Positions 53,204-60,914 of a DNA stretch of 64,000 nt are shown here, one piece after another; position 1 is the stretch's first letter; each line of letters begins with the position of its first letter. A program made the position numbers and the translations under genes. The notes beneath the pieces were generated by a model. That model did not search any database. It had not been told where the DNA came from and was given only the letters and a program-made list of their open reading frames with translations. Source of the DNA: Paenirhodobacter hankyongi (GTDB taxonomy: Bacteria > Pseudomonadota > Alphaproteobacteria > Rhodobacterales > Rhodobacteraceae); the NCBI RefSeq assembly GCF_003664585.1, contig NZ_RCHI01000007.1, positions 62,001 to 126,000 on the forward strand. The letters are read 5' to 3'.

Positions 53204-54184
53204 ATGAAGAAATTTCTGATCGGTGCGGCGGCGCTGGCCCTGATGGCGGGGGGCGTGTCGGCCGAAGAGGTCAAGCTGCAGCTGAAATGGGTCACCCAGG
53301 CCCAGTTCGCGGGCTATTACGTGGCCAAGGACAAGGGCTTCTACAAGGAAGAGGGGCTCGACGTCGACATCATGCCGGGCGGCCCGGATATCTCGCCGAC
53401 CCAGGTGATGGCCGGCGGCGGCGCCGATGTCACCGTCGACTGGATGCCCTCGGCGCTTGCCGCGCGCGAGAAGGGGCTGGCGCTTGTCAACATCGCCCAG
53501 CCCTTCAAGCATTCGGGCATGATGCTGACCTGCCTCAAGGAAACCGGGATCAAGGGGCCCGAGGACTTCAAGGGCAAGACGCTCGGCGTCTGGTTCGGCG
53601 GCAACGAATACCCGTTCCTGAGCTGGATGGCGACGCTCGGCATCCCGACCGACGGTTCGGCCGAGGGCGTGAAGGTGCTCAAGCAGGGCTTCAACGTCGA
53701 TCCGCTGCTGCAAAAACAGGCGGCCTGCATCTCGACGATGACCTATAACGAATACTGGCAGGTGATCGATGCGGGCATCGCGCCCGAGGATCTCGTCACC
53801 TTCAAGTACGAGGACGAGGGCGTCGCCACGCTCGAGGACGGGCTTTACGTCATGGAAGACAAGCTCAGCGACCCGGCCTTCAAGGAGAAGATGGTCAAGT
53901 TCGTCCGCGCCTCGATGAAGGGCTGGAAATACGCCGAGGCGCACCCCGACGAGGCGGCCGGGATCGTGCTCGAGAACGACGAGTCGGGCGCGCAGACCGA
54001 AAAGCACCAGAAGCGGATGATGGGCGAGATCGCCAAGCTCACCATGGGCTCGAACGGCGCGCTCGATCCGGCGGACTACGAACGCACGGTGAAGATCCTG
54101 CTGGCCGGCGGCTCGGACCCGGTCATCTCGAAGGCGCCGGAAGGGGCCTATACGCTCGACATCACCGACGCGGCGCTGAAGTAA
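53204..54184 (+). CDS. NMT1/THI5-like periplasmic substrate-binding protein
   Basis: 326 aa. Signal MKKFLIGAAALALMAGGVSA, then VKLQLKWVTQAQFAGYYVAKDKGFYKEEGLDV, the hallmark opening of the ThiY/SsuA/RibY group. It captures the ligand for the transporter above. Because all genes from the amidohydrolase to here run in one direction with overlaps, a uracil/thymine or hydantoin-like ligand is inferred. ATG 53204 is chosen by the signal peptide. A strong terminator follows. Confidence 0.93.
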   Translation: MKKFLIGAAALALMAGGVSAEEVKLQLKWVTQAQFAGYYVAKDKGFYKEEGLDVDIMPGGPDISPTQVMAGGGADVTVDWMPSALAAREKGLALVNIAQPFKHSGMMLTCLKETGIKGPEDFKGKTLGVWFGGNEYPFLSWMATLGIPTDGSAEGVKVLKQGFNVDPLLQKQAACISTMTYNEYWQVIDAGIAPEDLVTFKYEDEGVATLEDGLYVMEDKLSDPAFKEKMVKFVRASMKGWKYAEAHPDEAAGIVLENDESGAQTEKHQKRMMGEIAKLTMGSNGALDPADYERTVKILLAGGSDPVISKAPEGAYTLDITDAALK

Positions 54185-54204
54185 GCACGGCCCGCGCGGA
54201 TCTG

Positions 54205-54230
54205 GGGCGCCCTTCGGGGCGCCCTTTTTT
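54205..54230 (+). terminator. Intrinsic terminator of the pyrimidine operon
   Basis: GGGCGCCC, TTCG, GGGCGCCC, then six T residues. It begins 20 bp after the substrate-binding-protein stop. Confidence 0.92.
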
Positions 54231-54283
54231 CATGGGCGATTCCTTAACCCCTCTGTGCTGATCTCGGGGCCGGAGGACTGCCC

Positions 54284-54721
54284 ATGACCCGCACCTATGT
54301 GACCGACGAGGATTTGCCGGCGCCGCTGCTCTGGACGGGTGGCGCGCTGCTTGTCGTCGTGGTCGGGGTGCTGTTCTGGGCGGTGTGGAAAAGCCAGTTC
54401 GCGGCGCCGCCGGGCTATCTTTTCGACACCCCGACCGAGGCGGTCGAGGCGGGCTATTGCCTGGCCGTCGCGCAGGATTATCTGCCTGCGGGGGCTCCGG
54501 TCGGCTCGCTGCAGGACGAGGCGGCGCAATTCTGGATCGGCCGGTTGCGAAAGCTTGACGTCGACCGCATGGGCGGCGCGATCGCCGCCGGGCGGGCGAA
54601 GCTCGGCGCCGATCTGCGGGCCTCGCGCGGGCGCGAACGGGCGTGGTTCGACTATGCGCTCGACCGTTGCACCCGCCGCGCGATGAATTATGGCGCGCGC
54701 TTCGGCAGCCTTGAGGATTAG
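54284..54721 (+). CDS. Hypothetical single-pass membrane protein
   Basis: 145 aa, not recognised. One membrane helix (about 14-36, LLWTGGALLVVVVGVLFWAVW) after a short cytoplasmic head; the rest is a helical soluble domain with two Cys (EAGYCLAVAQ and DRCTRRAMN) and basic Arg-rich stretches. CGGAGG ribosome site. Its stop codon overlaps that of the convergent mscS-like gene. Confidence 0.7.
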   Translation: MTRTYVTDEDLPAPLLWTGGALLVVVVGVLFWAVWKSQFAAPPGYLFDTPTEAVEAGYCLAVAQDYLPAGAPVGSLQDEAAQFWIGRLRKLDVDRMGGAIAAGRAKLGADLRASRGRERAWFDYALDRCTRRAMNYGARFGSLED

Positions 54722-55836
54722 CCCGGCTCCCCGGCCAGGGACGGCGCCGCCGCGGTGACGGCGATCTCCTCGCGGGTGCGGGGCAGGGCGTTGGGATGTT
54801 CGGCCTGCAACCAGCCGATCAGCTTCTCGCGCATCTCGCAGCGCAGGTCGAAGGCGCGCGGCGCGGTGCGGGCCGAGACGAGCACGCGCAGCTCCATCAC
54901 CCGTTCGCGGAAATCGGTGACCTGCAGCGCATAGACCTTGCCGTCCCACAGGGCCGAGGCTTCGGCCAGGTCGCGGCCCTTGGCGCGGATCTCCTCGACC
55001 GGGGCGCGGTGGTCGAGATAGAGCAGCACGGTGCCGATCAGCTCGGCGCTCTCGCGGGTCCAGTTCTGGAAGGGCTGTTCGATGAAATAGCTCAGCGGCA
55101 CGATGAGCCGGCGCCAGTCCCACAACCGGATCACCACGTAAGTCGAGGAAATCTCTTCGACATTGCCCCATTCGCCCTCGACGATGAGGGCGTCGTCGAT
55201 GCGGATCGGCTGGGTGATGGCAAGCTGGATCCCGGCGATCAGGTTCTTCAGCAGGGGTTGCAGCGCCAGGCCCACGACGATGCCCGCCGCGCCGCCCGCA
55301 GCCAGCAGCGAGACGCCGTATTGCCGCACCGGCTCGAAGGTCATCAGCGCCGCGGCGGTGGCGAAGAGGATCAGCACCAGCTTGGCGACCCGCATCAGGA
55401 TGCGGGTCTGCGTGACATGCTTGCGGGCCAGCAGGTTATCCTCGGCATCCAGCTTGAAGCGGCGCAGGTGCAGCGTCGTCCAGATTGAAAGCGCGGTCCA
55501 GGCGATCCAGGCGAGGCACAGGATGAAGGCCACCAGCAGAAGCTGCGCGAGCCCCGCCGCCATGGTCGCCCCGAGTGGCGCGAGCGACAGCGCGAAGCGC
55601 AGCGCGGCGATGGCAAGGACCAGCCGCAACGGTGCCGCGCCGCGCCCGACGAGCGAGCGCCAGAACAGATCGCGGCCCGCCACCAGCCGGTTCAGCGCCC
55701 CGAAGACCAGCCGCCAGACCGCGAGCGCCAGCATCAGCGCTGCGCCCAGCACCAGCGCCGAGACCGCCCAGTCGGGCAGCCACCCCCCGGCCCGCGCGAT
55801 CAGGGTTTCAAGGTCGGCCGTCACTGTCTTGCCCAT
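54718..55836 (-). CDS. MscS-family mechanosensitive channel
   Basis: 372 aa. Several N-terminal helices, then the pore helix and loop GGAAGIVVGLALQPLLKNLIAGIQLAITQPIRIDD, followed by the beta-domain EGEWGNVEEISSTYVVIRLWDWRRLIVPLSYFIEQPFQNWTR and a C-terminal alpha/beta domain. It should open under membrane tension and release small solutes. AAAGGAGG precedes the ATG at 55836. A PhaR-like palindrome is 15 bp upstream. Confidence 0.92.
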   Translation of the reverse strand: MGKTVTADLETLIARAGGWLPDWAVSALVLGAALMLALAVWRLVFGALNRLVAGRDLFWRSLVGRGAAPLRLVLAIAALRFALSLAPLGATMAAGLAQLLLVAFILCLAWIAWTALSIWTTLHLRRFKLDAEDNLLARKHVTQTRILMRVAKLVLILFATAAALMTFEPVRQYGVSLLAAGGAAGIVVGLALQPLLKNLIAGIQLAITQPIRIDDALIVEGEWGNVEEISSTYVVIRLWDWRRLIVPLSYFIEQPFQNWTRESAELIGTVLLYLDHRAPVEEIRAKGRDLAEASALWDGKVYALQVTDFRERVMELRVLVSARTAPRAFDLRCEMREKLIGWLQAEHPNALPRTREEIAVTAAAPSLAGEPG

Positions 55837-55850
55837 GTTCCCTCCTTTGT

Positions 55851-55863
55851 GCTGCAACGCAGC
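55851..55863. promoter_or_regulatory. PhaR-like palindrome, mscS / ScfR spacer
   Basis: GCTGCAACGCAGC is the exact reverse complement of the 13-mer at 11228-11240 and contains CTGC-N3-GCAG. It is in the 174-bp spacer between divergent mscS and the ScfR-family gene, next to the mscS ribosome site. Confidence 0.45.
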
Positions 55864-56010
55864 AGGGCGGGGCGGGGTTCCGGGGCGCTTCCGCGCAAGG
55901 GCGCGGTGTTTCCCGTGCGGGCCTGAAAACCGCTGCCATCACGCGTAAAATGCTTTTGCAGACAGTCCATTGCCTGTAAATTCCGGGCATGGACACGAAG
56001 GGAGGTGGCC

Positions 56011-57315
56011 GTGGCCCGTTCCGCCCTCACCGGCACGCGGATCCGCGAGCGGCGCACGGCGCTGCATGTGAAGCAGGCCGATCTCGCCCGCGGCGTCGGC
56101 ATTTCCGCGGCCTATCTGAACCTGATCGAGCACAACCGCCGCCGCGTCGGCGATGACCTGCTCGAGACGCTTGCACGCGCGCTCGGGGTCGAGCCGGTGG
56201 CGCTGTCGGAAGGGGCCGAGGCGGTGCTCTTCGACGGGCTGCGCGAGGCTGCCGCGGGCGCCGAGAAGGCCGGGCCCGAGCTTGAACGCATCGAGGAATT
56301 CGTCGGCCGCTTCCCGGGCTGGGCCGCGGTTCTGGCCGACCGTCAGGCGCGCGTCGGCGCGCTCGAGCGCGTGGTCGAGGGCTATGCCGAGCGGATGGCG
56401 CAGGACCCGTTCCTGCTCGACAACCTGCACGAGGTGCTCTCGGCAGTGACCTCGCTGCGCTCGACCGCGGCGATCCTGGCCGAGACCGAGGATATCGAGC
56501 CCGAATGGCGCAGCCGCTTCCTGCGCACCATGGCCGAGGAAAGCCTGCGGCTGTCGGGCACGGCGGAGTCGCTGGTGGGCTATCTTGATGAAATGGAGAC
56601 CGCCGAGACCGGCCTTGCCGCGCCGCTCGAGCAGCTCGAGACCTGGCTTGCCGGGCGCGACTGGCATCTGGCCGAGCTGGAAACCGGCGCCCCGCCGGCG
56701 CCCGAGGCGCTGATCGAGGGGGTGCCGGAACTCGCCTCGGCCGCGGCGCGCGAGCTGGCGCTTGCCCATGTCGCGCGGGCGGCGGCCGAGGCGCGGGCGC
56801 TGCCGCTGGCGGCGTTCTCCGACGCGCTGGTCGAGCTCGGGCCCGAGCCGGGGCTTCTGGCCGCGCGCTTTGGCGTGCCGGTCGGGATGGTCTTTCGCCG
56901 CCTTGCCACGCTGCCGCCCGGCCTGCCCGGGCGGGTGCCGGCGGGGCTGGTCGCCTGCGACGGCTCGGGCACGCTGACCCTGCGCCGGCCGGTGCCGGGC
57001 TTTGCCCCGCCGCGCTTCGGCGCCGCCTGTCCGCTCTGGCCGCTCTACGAGGCGCTGGCCCGCCCGTCGCAGCCGGTGCGCGCGGTGATCGACGTGGCCG
57101 GGCGGCTGCCGGCGCGCTTCCTCGCCTATGCCTGGTGCGCCCAGCACCCGGTCGGCGGCTTCGACGGGCCGGTGCTGCGCGAAGCGATGATGCTGCTTCT
57201 GCCCGCCCCGCCCGGCCGCGAGGGCACCGAACGCGCGGTCGGCAGCTCGTGCCGGATCTGTCCGCGCGCGGGCTGTCCGGGGCGGCGCGAGCCCTCGATC
57301 CTGCCCGAACGTTGA
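56011..57315 (+). CDS. ScfR-family (XRE + DUF2083) short-chain acyl-CoA regulator
   Basis: 434 aa. N-terminal helix-turn-helix (RTALHVKQADLARGVGISAAYLNLIEHNRRR), a central DUF955-like/helical sensor region and a C-terminal DUF2083 domain with Cys residues (SSCRICPRAGCPG). This is the ScfR group (RamB, PccR, MccR), which regulates acetate and propionate metabolism by sensing acyl-CoA. Start GTG 56011, six bases behind GGGAGG; GTG 56005 is possible. Upstream CTGTAAATT (55974-55982) repeats, inverted, in front of acs. The kinase genes follow. Confidence 0.92.
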   Translation: MARSALTGTRIRERRTALHVKQADLARGVGISAAYLNLIEHNRRRVGDDLLETLARALGVEPVALSEGAEAVLFDGLREAAAGAEKAGPELERIEEFVGRFPGWAAVLADRQARVGALERVVEGYAERMAQDPFLLDNLHEVLSAVTSLRSTAAILAETEDIEPEWRSRFLRTMAEESLRLSGTAESLVGYLDEMETAETGLAAPLEQLETWLAGRDWHLAELETGAPPAPEALIEGVPELASAAARELALAHVARAAAEARALPLAAFSDALVELGPEPGLLAARFGVPVGMVFRRLATLPPGLPGRVPAGLVACDGSGTLTLRRPVPGFAPPRFGAACPLWPLYEALARPSQPVRAVIDVAGRLPARFLAYAWCAQHPVGGFDGPVLREAMMLLLPAPPGREGTERAVGSSCRICPRAGCPGRREPSILPER

Positions 57316-57336
57316 GGCCCCCCGACCGCTCGCCGT

Positions 57337-57365
57337 TTGACAGCGGGGCCCCGTCCCGCGATAGT
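57337..57365 (+). promoter_or_regulatory. Predicted promoter of receiver/kinase genes
   Basis: TTGACA (57337-57342), exactly 17 bp, GATAGT (57360-57365): a perfect -35 and a four-of-six -10. The receiver ATG is 27 bp downstream. This is the best housekeeping-type promoter I could find in the window. Confidence 0.65.
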
Positions 57366-57391
57366 CGGCCGAGGGGGAGAGGAGGCACAGG

Positions 57392-57811
57392 ATGGCGCAA
57401 CGTCAGGTGCTGCTGATCGAGGACGAGCCGCATATCGCCGAGGCGATCCGGTTCATCCTGGGTCGTGCGGGATGGCAGGTCATGCTCGAGACGAACGGCG
57501 GCGAGGCGCTGGCGCGCATCGCCGGGCTGCGGCCCGAGGCCGTCATTCTCGATCTGATGCTGCCCGGCCGCTCGGGACTCGAGATCCTGACCGATCTGCG
57601 CGCCGATCCGGGGCTTGCCGCGACGCCGGTGCTGATGCTGACCGCGCGCGGTCAGGCGCGCGACCGCGAGGCGGCCGAACAGGCCGGCGCCACCGCCTTC
57701 CTGGCGAAACCCTTCGCCAATGCCGATCTCGTCGCCGCGCTCGAGGCGCTCGCCGGGGCCGGCGCCGCGAATGGGGCCGCTGCCGCCGTTGCCGCGCCGG
57801 GGCGGCGCTGA
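57392..57811 (+). CDS. Single-domain response regulator (receiver only)
   Basis: 139 aa REC domain: LLIEDEPHI, phospho-acceptor Asp54 in LDLMLPGRSG, Thr in LMLTARG, Lys in LAKPFA, then an Ala-rich tail. No output domain. GAGGAGG ribosome site. The stop overlaps the following small gene (TGATG), and the symporter-fused kinase follows that, so a kinase-receiver pair is likely. Confidence 0.9.
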   Translation: MAQRQVLLIEDEPHIAEAIRFILGRAGWQVMLETNGGEALARIAGLRPEAVILDLMLPGRSGLEILTDLRADPGLAATPVLMLTARGQARDREAAEQAGATAFLAKPFANADLVAALEALAGAGAANGAAAAVAAPGRR

Positions 57812-58119
57812 TGCCGCGCAGCGCCGGCCAGCCGCTGTTCCTGGCCCGCCGTTCCTACCGCCGCCGGCGGATGATGGACGGCGCGCGCGTGTTGCCGCTT
57901 CTGGGGGCGGTGCTGCTTCTGCTGCCCGGGCTGTGGCATGCCGAAGCCGGCACCGGGCCGCGCACCGGGGCGGGGGGGATCTATCTTTTCCTCGTCTGGT
58001 GCGGGCTGATCCTGGCGGCCTTCGGTCTTGCCCGCGGCCTTGGCCCGGCGCTCGAGGCCGAGGAAGAGGCGGTGGGCGAGCCGCCGCCGGCCCCCGGGAC
58101 GCCGGGCAGGGACGGCTGA
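57811..58119 (+). CDS. Small two-helix membrane protein between receiver and kinase
   Basis: 102 aa. A basic head (RRSYRRRRMM) precedes two membrane helices (about 27-41 and 57-74) and an acidic Pro-rich tail. Not assigned to a family. Position just before the SSS-type kinase mirrors yjcH before actP, so a helper role is possible. It begins on the stop of the receiver gene and ends 1 bp before the kinase ATG. Confidence 0.75.
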   Translation: MPRSAGQPLFLARRSYRRRRMMDGARVLPLLGAVLLLLPGLWHAEAGTGPRTGAGGIYLFLVWCGLILAAFGLARGLGPALEAEEEAVGEPPPAPGTPGRDG

Positions 58120-58120
58120 G

Positions 58121-60808
58121 ATGCCCTTCGACAGTCTCGTCGCGGTCAGCCTCGGTTACGTCATCATCCTGTTCACCGTGGCCTTCGTGGCCGAGCGGCG
58201 GGCGCGGCTTGGCCGGCTGCGGTTCCTGCGCAGCCCCTGGGTCTACACCCTGTCGCTGTCGATCTATTGCACCGCCTGGACCTTCTATGGCGCGGTGGGC
58301 TATGCGGCGCGCTCGGGGCTTGAGTTCGCCACCATCTACCTTGGCCCGACGCTGGTTTTCGTCGGCTGGTGGGCGCTCCTGCGCAAGCTGGTGCGGATCG
58401 GTCGGGTGCAACGGGTGACCTCGATCGCCGACCTGATCTCGAGCCGCTACGGCAAGTCGAACCTGCTCGGCGTCATCGTCACGCTGATGTCGGTCGCCGC
58501 CGCCACCCCCTATATCGCGCTGCAGCTGCAGTCGGTGACGCTGAGCTTCGGCGTCTTTGCCGCCGACCCGCACGAGGGCTGGCCGATGCCCGATCAGGGC
58601 TCGACCGCGTTCTGGATCGCGGCGGGGCTGGCGCTCTTCACCATCCTCTTCGGCACCCGCAACCTCGATGCGAACGAACGTCACCACGGCGTCGTCATGG
58701 CGATCGCGCTCGAGGCGGTGGTCAAGCTGCTGGCGCTGGTCGCGGTCGGGGTCTTCGTCGTCTGGGGCATCGCCGGCGGGCCCGCCGATGTGCTTGCCCG
58801 CATCGAGGCCTCGCCGATTGCCGGCTGGGATCTGCACCCGGGCCGCTTTGCCGGGCTGACCTTCGTCTCGGCCGCGGCGGTGCTGACCCTGCCGCGGATG
58901 TTTCAGGTGCTGGTGGTCGAGAATGTCGAGGAACGCCATCTGGCCACCGCGAGCTGGGCCTTCCCGGCCTATCTGATGCTGATGAGCCTTTTCGTCGTGC
59001 CGATCGCCGTGCTCGGGCTCGAGCGGCTGCCGGCGGGGGCGAACCCCGACCTCTTCGTGCTGACCCTGCCGCTGGCCGAGGGGCAGGGGCGGCTGGCGCT
59101 CCTTGCCTTCCTCGGCGGGTTCTCCTCGGCCACCTCGATGGTGATCGTGGCGGCGATCGCGCTCGCCACGATGGTCTCGAACCACATCGTCACGCCGCTG
59201 TGGCTGGCGCTGCGCGCCGGGCGGGCGCAACAGGGCGACGTGCGCGGCCTCGTGCTGATCAGCCGGCGGCTCTCGATCGGCGCGGTGCTGGCGATGGGGT
59301 ATTTCTACTACCAGCTGTCAGGCGGCACCGAGGCGCTGGCCGAGATCGGGTTGATCGCCTTCGTCGGCACTGCGCAGGTGCTGCCGGCGCTGATCGGCGG
59401 CATCTTCTGGCGCGGCGCGACGCGTCTTGGCGCGATGGTCGGGCTGGTGAGCGGTTTCGCGATCTGGCTTTACGCGCTGTTCCTGCCCTCCTTCGGCGGC
59501 GGCGGGCTGATGTCGGCGGGGCTGCTGGCGGAGGGGCCCTTCGGCATCTCCTGGCTGCGGCCGCAGGCGCTCTTCGGGCTCGAGGGGCTCGACCCGCTGC
59601 TGCATGCGCTGTTCTGGTCGCTGCTCGTCAACACACTCGCCTTCCTCGTCTTCTCGATGACCAGCTTCCCGGGACCGATGGAGCGGTTGCAGGGTGTGGC
59701 CTTCGTCAATGTCTTCGATCAGGGCCAGGGCGCGCGCAGCTGGTCGCGCGGCCAGGCCGAGGCCGAGGATCTGCTCAGCATGGCGCAGCGCATCCTGGGT
59801 GCCGAGGAGGCGCAGCACTTCTTCCAGACCCGGGCGGCGGCACAGGGCAAGGCCGGCTTCCTGCCCGACCCGACGCCCGAGTTCCTGGCGCGGCTCGAGC
59901 GTCAGCTGGCGGGCTCGGTCGGCGCGGCGACGGCGCATGCGATGATTGCGCAGCTCATTGGCGGCGCCTCGGTCAGCGTGCAGGACCTGATCGCCGTCGC
60001 GGGCGAGGCCGCCGACATCAAGGAATATTCGGCCCGCCTCGAGGCGAAGTCGGAAGAGCTTGCCCGCACCGCGCGCGCGCTGCGCGAGGCGAACGAGAAG
60101 CTGACCTCGCTGTCGGTGCAGAAGGACGCCTTCCTCGGCCAGATCAGCCACGAGCTGCGCACGCCGATGACCTCGATCCGCGCCTTTTCCGAGATCCTGA
60201 TGGAGCCCGACCTGCCCGAGGCGCTGCGTGCGCAATATGCCGAGATCATCCACGAGGAGGCGCGGCGGCTCACCCGGCTGCTCGACGACCTGCTCGACCT
60301 GTCGGTTCTGGAACACGGCAAGGCGCAGCTCACGGTCTCGGTCGCGAACCTGCACGACCTGATCGACCGCGCCGTCTCTGCCGCCTCGAACACCCGGCCC
60401 GAGCGCGACTTCCGCCTGGAACGCGACACCCCGGCCGAGCACATGCCGATCTTCACCGACACCGACCGGCTGGTGCAGGTGTTCATCAACATCATCTCGA
60501 ACGCTCGCAAATATTGCGACGCCGAACGGGCGGTGCTGCGCATCGAGGTGAAGCGGCGCGGCCAGAAGGCGCAGATCGACTTCATCGACAACGGCTCGGG
60601 CATCCCGAAGGCCAGCCAGGCGCTGATCTTCGAGAAATTCGCCCGCCTCACCGACACCTCGAAGGCCGGGGGCGCGGGGCTGGGGCTCGCGATCTGCCGC
60701 GAGATCATGGCCAATCTGGGCGGCAGCATCGACTATCTGCCGGGGCAGGGGGGCGCCGCCTTCCGGGTCACGCTGCCATTGCGCCGGCGTGAAGGCGAGG
60801 CCGCCTGA
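58121..60808 (+). CDS. Sodium:solute symporter-fused sensor histidine kinase (CrbS-like)
   Basis: 895 aa. Residues 1 to about 540 are a 13-segment SSS/SLC5 domain (SIYCTAWTFYGAVGYAARSGLEF, FLGGFSSATSMVIVA), a linker and coiled coil (to about 660), then a complete kinase core: H-box ISHELRTPMTSI with His677, Asn box FINIISNARKY, DNGSGIPKASQALIFEKF and GGAGLGLAICREIM. CrbS kinases of this build control acs in gammaproteobacteria. Here the partner is the REC-only protein at 57392. Probably senses an organic acid or its transport. Confidence 0.95.
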   Translation: MPFDSLVAVSLGYVIILFTVAFVAERRARLGRLRFLRSPWVYTLSLSIYCTAWTFYGAVGYAARSGLEFATIYLGPTLVFVGWWALLRKLVRIGRVQRVTSIADLISSRYGKSNLLGVIVTLMSVAAATPYIALQLQSVTLSFGVFAADPHEGWPMPDQGSTAFWIAAGLALFTILFGTRNLDANERHHGVVMAIALEAVVKLLALVAVGVFVVWGIAGGPADVLARIEASPIAGWDLHPGRFAGLTFVSAAAVLTLPRMFQVLVVENVEERHLATASWAFPAYLMLMSLFVVPIAVLGLERLPAGANPDLFVLTLPLAEGQGRLALLAFLGGFSSATSMVIVAAIALATMVSNHIVTPLWLALRAGRAQQGDVRGLVLISRRLSIGAVLAMGYFYYQLSGGTEALAEIGLIAFVGTAQVLPALIGGIFWRGATRLGAMVGLVSGFAIWLYALFLPSFGGGGLMSAGLLAEGPFGISWLRPQALFGLEGLDPLLHALFWSLLVNTLAFLVFSMTSFPGPMERLQGVAFVNVFDQGQGARSWSRGQAEAEDLLSMAQRILGAEEAQHFFQTRAAAQGKAGFLPDPTPEFLARLERQLAGSVGAATAHAMIAQLIGGASVSVQDLIAVAGEAADIKEYSARLEAKSEELARTARALREANEKLTSLSVQKDAFLGQISHELRTPMTSIRAFSEILMEPDLPEALRAQYAEIIHEEARRLTRLLDDLLDLSVLEHGKAQLTVSVANLHDLIDRAVSAASNTRPERDFRLERDTPAEHMPIFTDTDRLVQVFINIISNARKYCDAERAVLRIEVKRRGQKAQIDFIDNGSGIPKASQALIFEKFARLTDTSKAGGAGLGLAICREIMANLGGSIDYLPGQGGAAFRVTLPLRRREGEAA

Positions 60809-60914
60809 GACGGCGAAATCCCGCGCGCCTCAATGATTTGTAAACCCTGAGCGGGGCATTCTGGCCGCCAGGGGCGCCCCTGTGGCGTGGACAGCGGCGG
60901 GACGGATCGGGCAG

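Noticed and set aside
56027-59230. A >1000 codon minus-strand open frame opposite the ScfR and kinase genes
   Set aside because: No recognisable motifs, biased composition, and fully explained by third-position GC of well-supported genes on the other strand.
60869-60882. 14-bp palindrome CAGGGGCGCCCCTG before the FliM-like gene as an operator
   Set aside because: It is symmetric, but such GC-only palindromes are common in this composition and no second copy was found.
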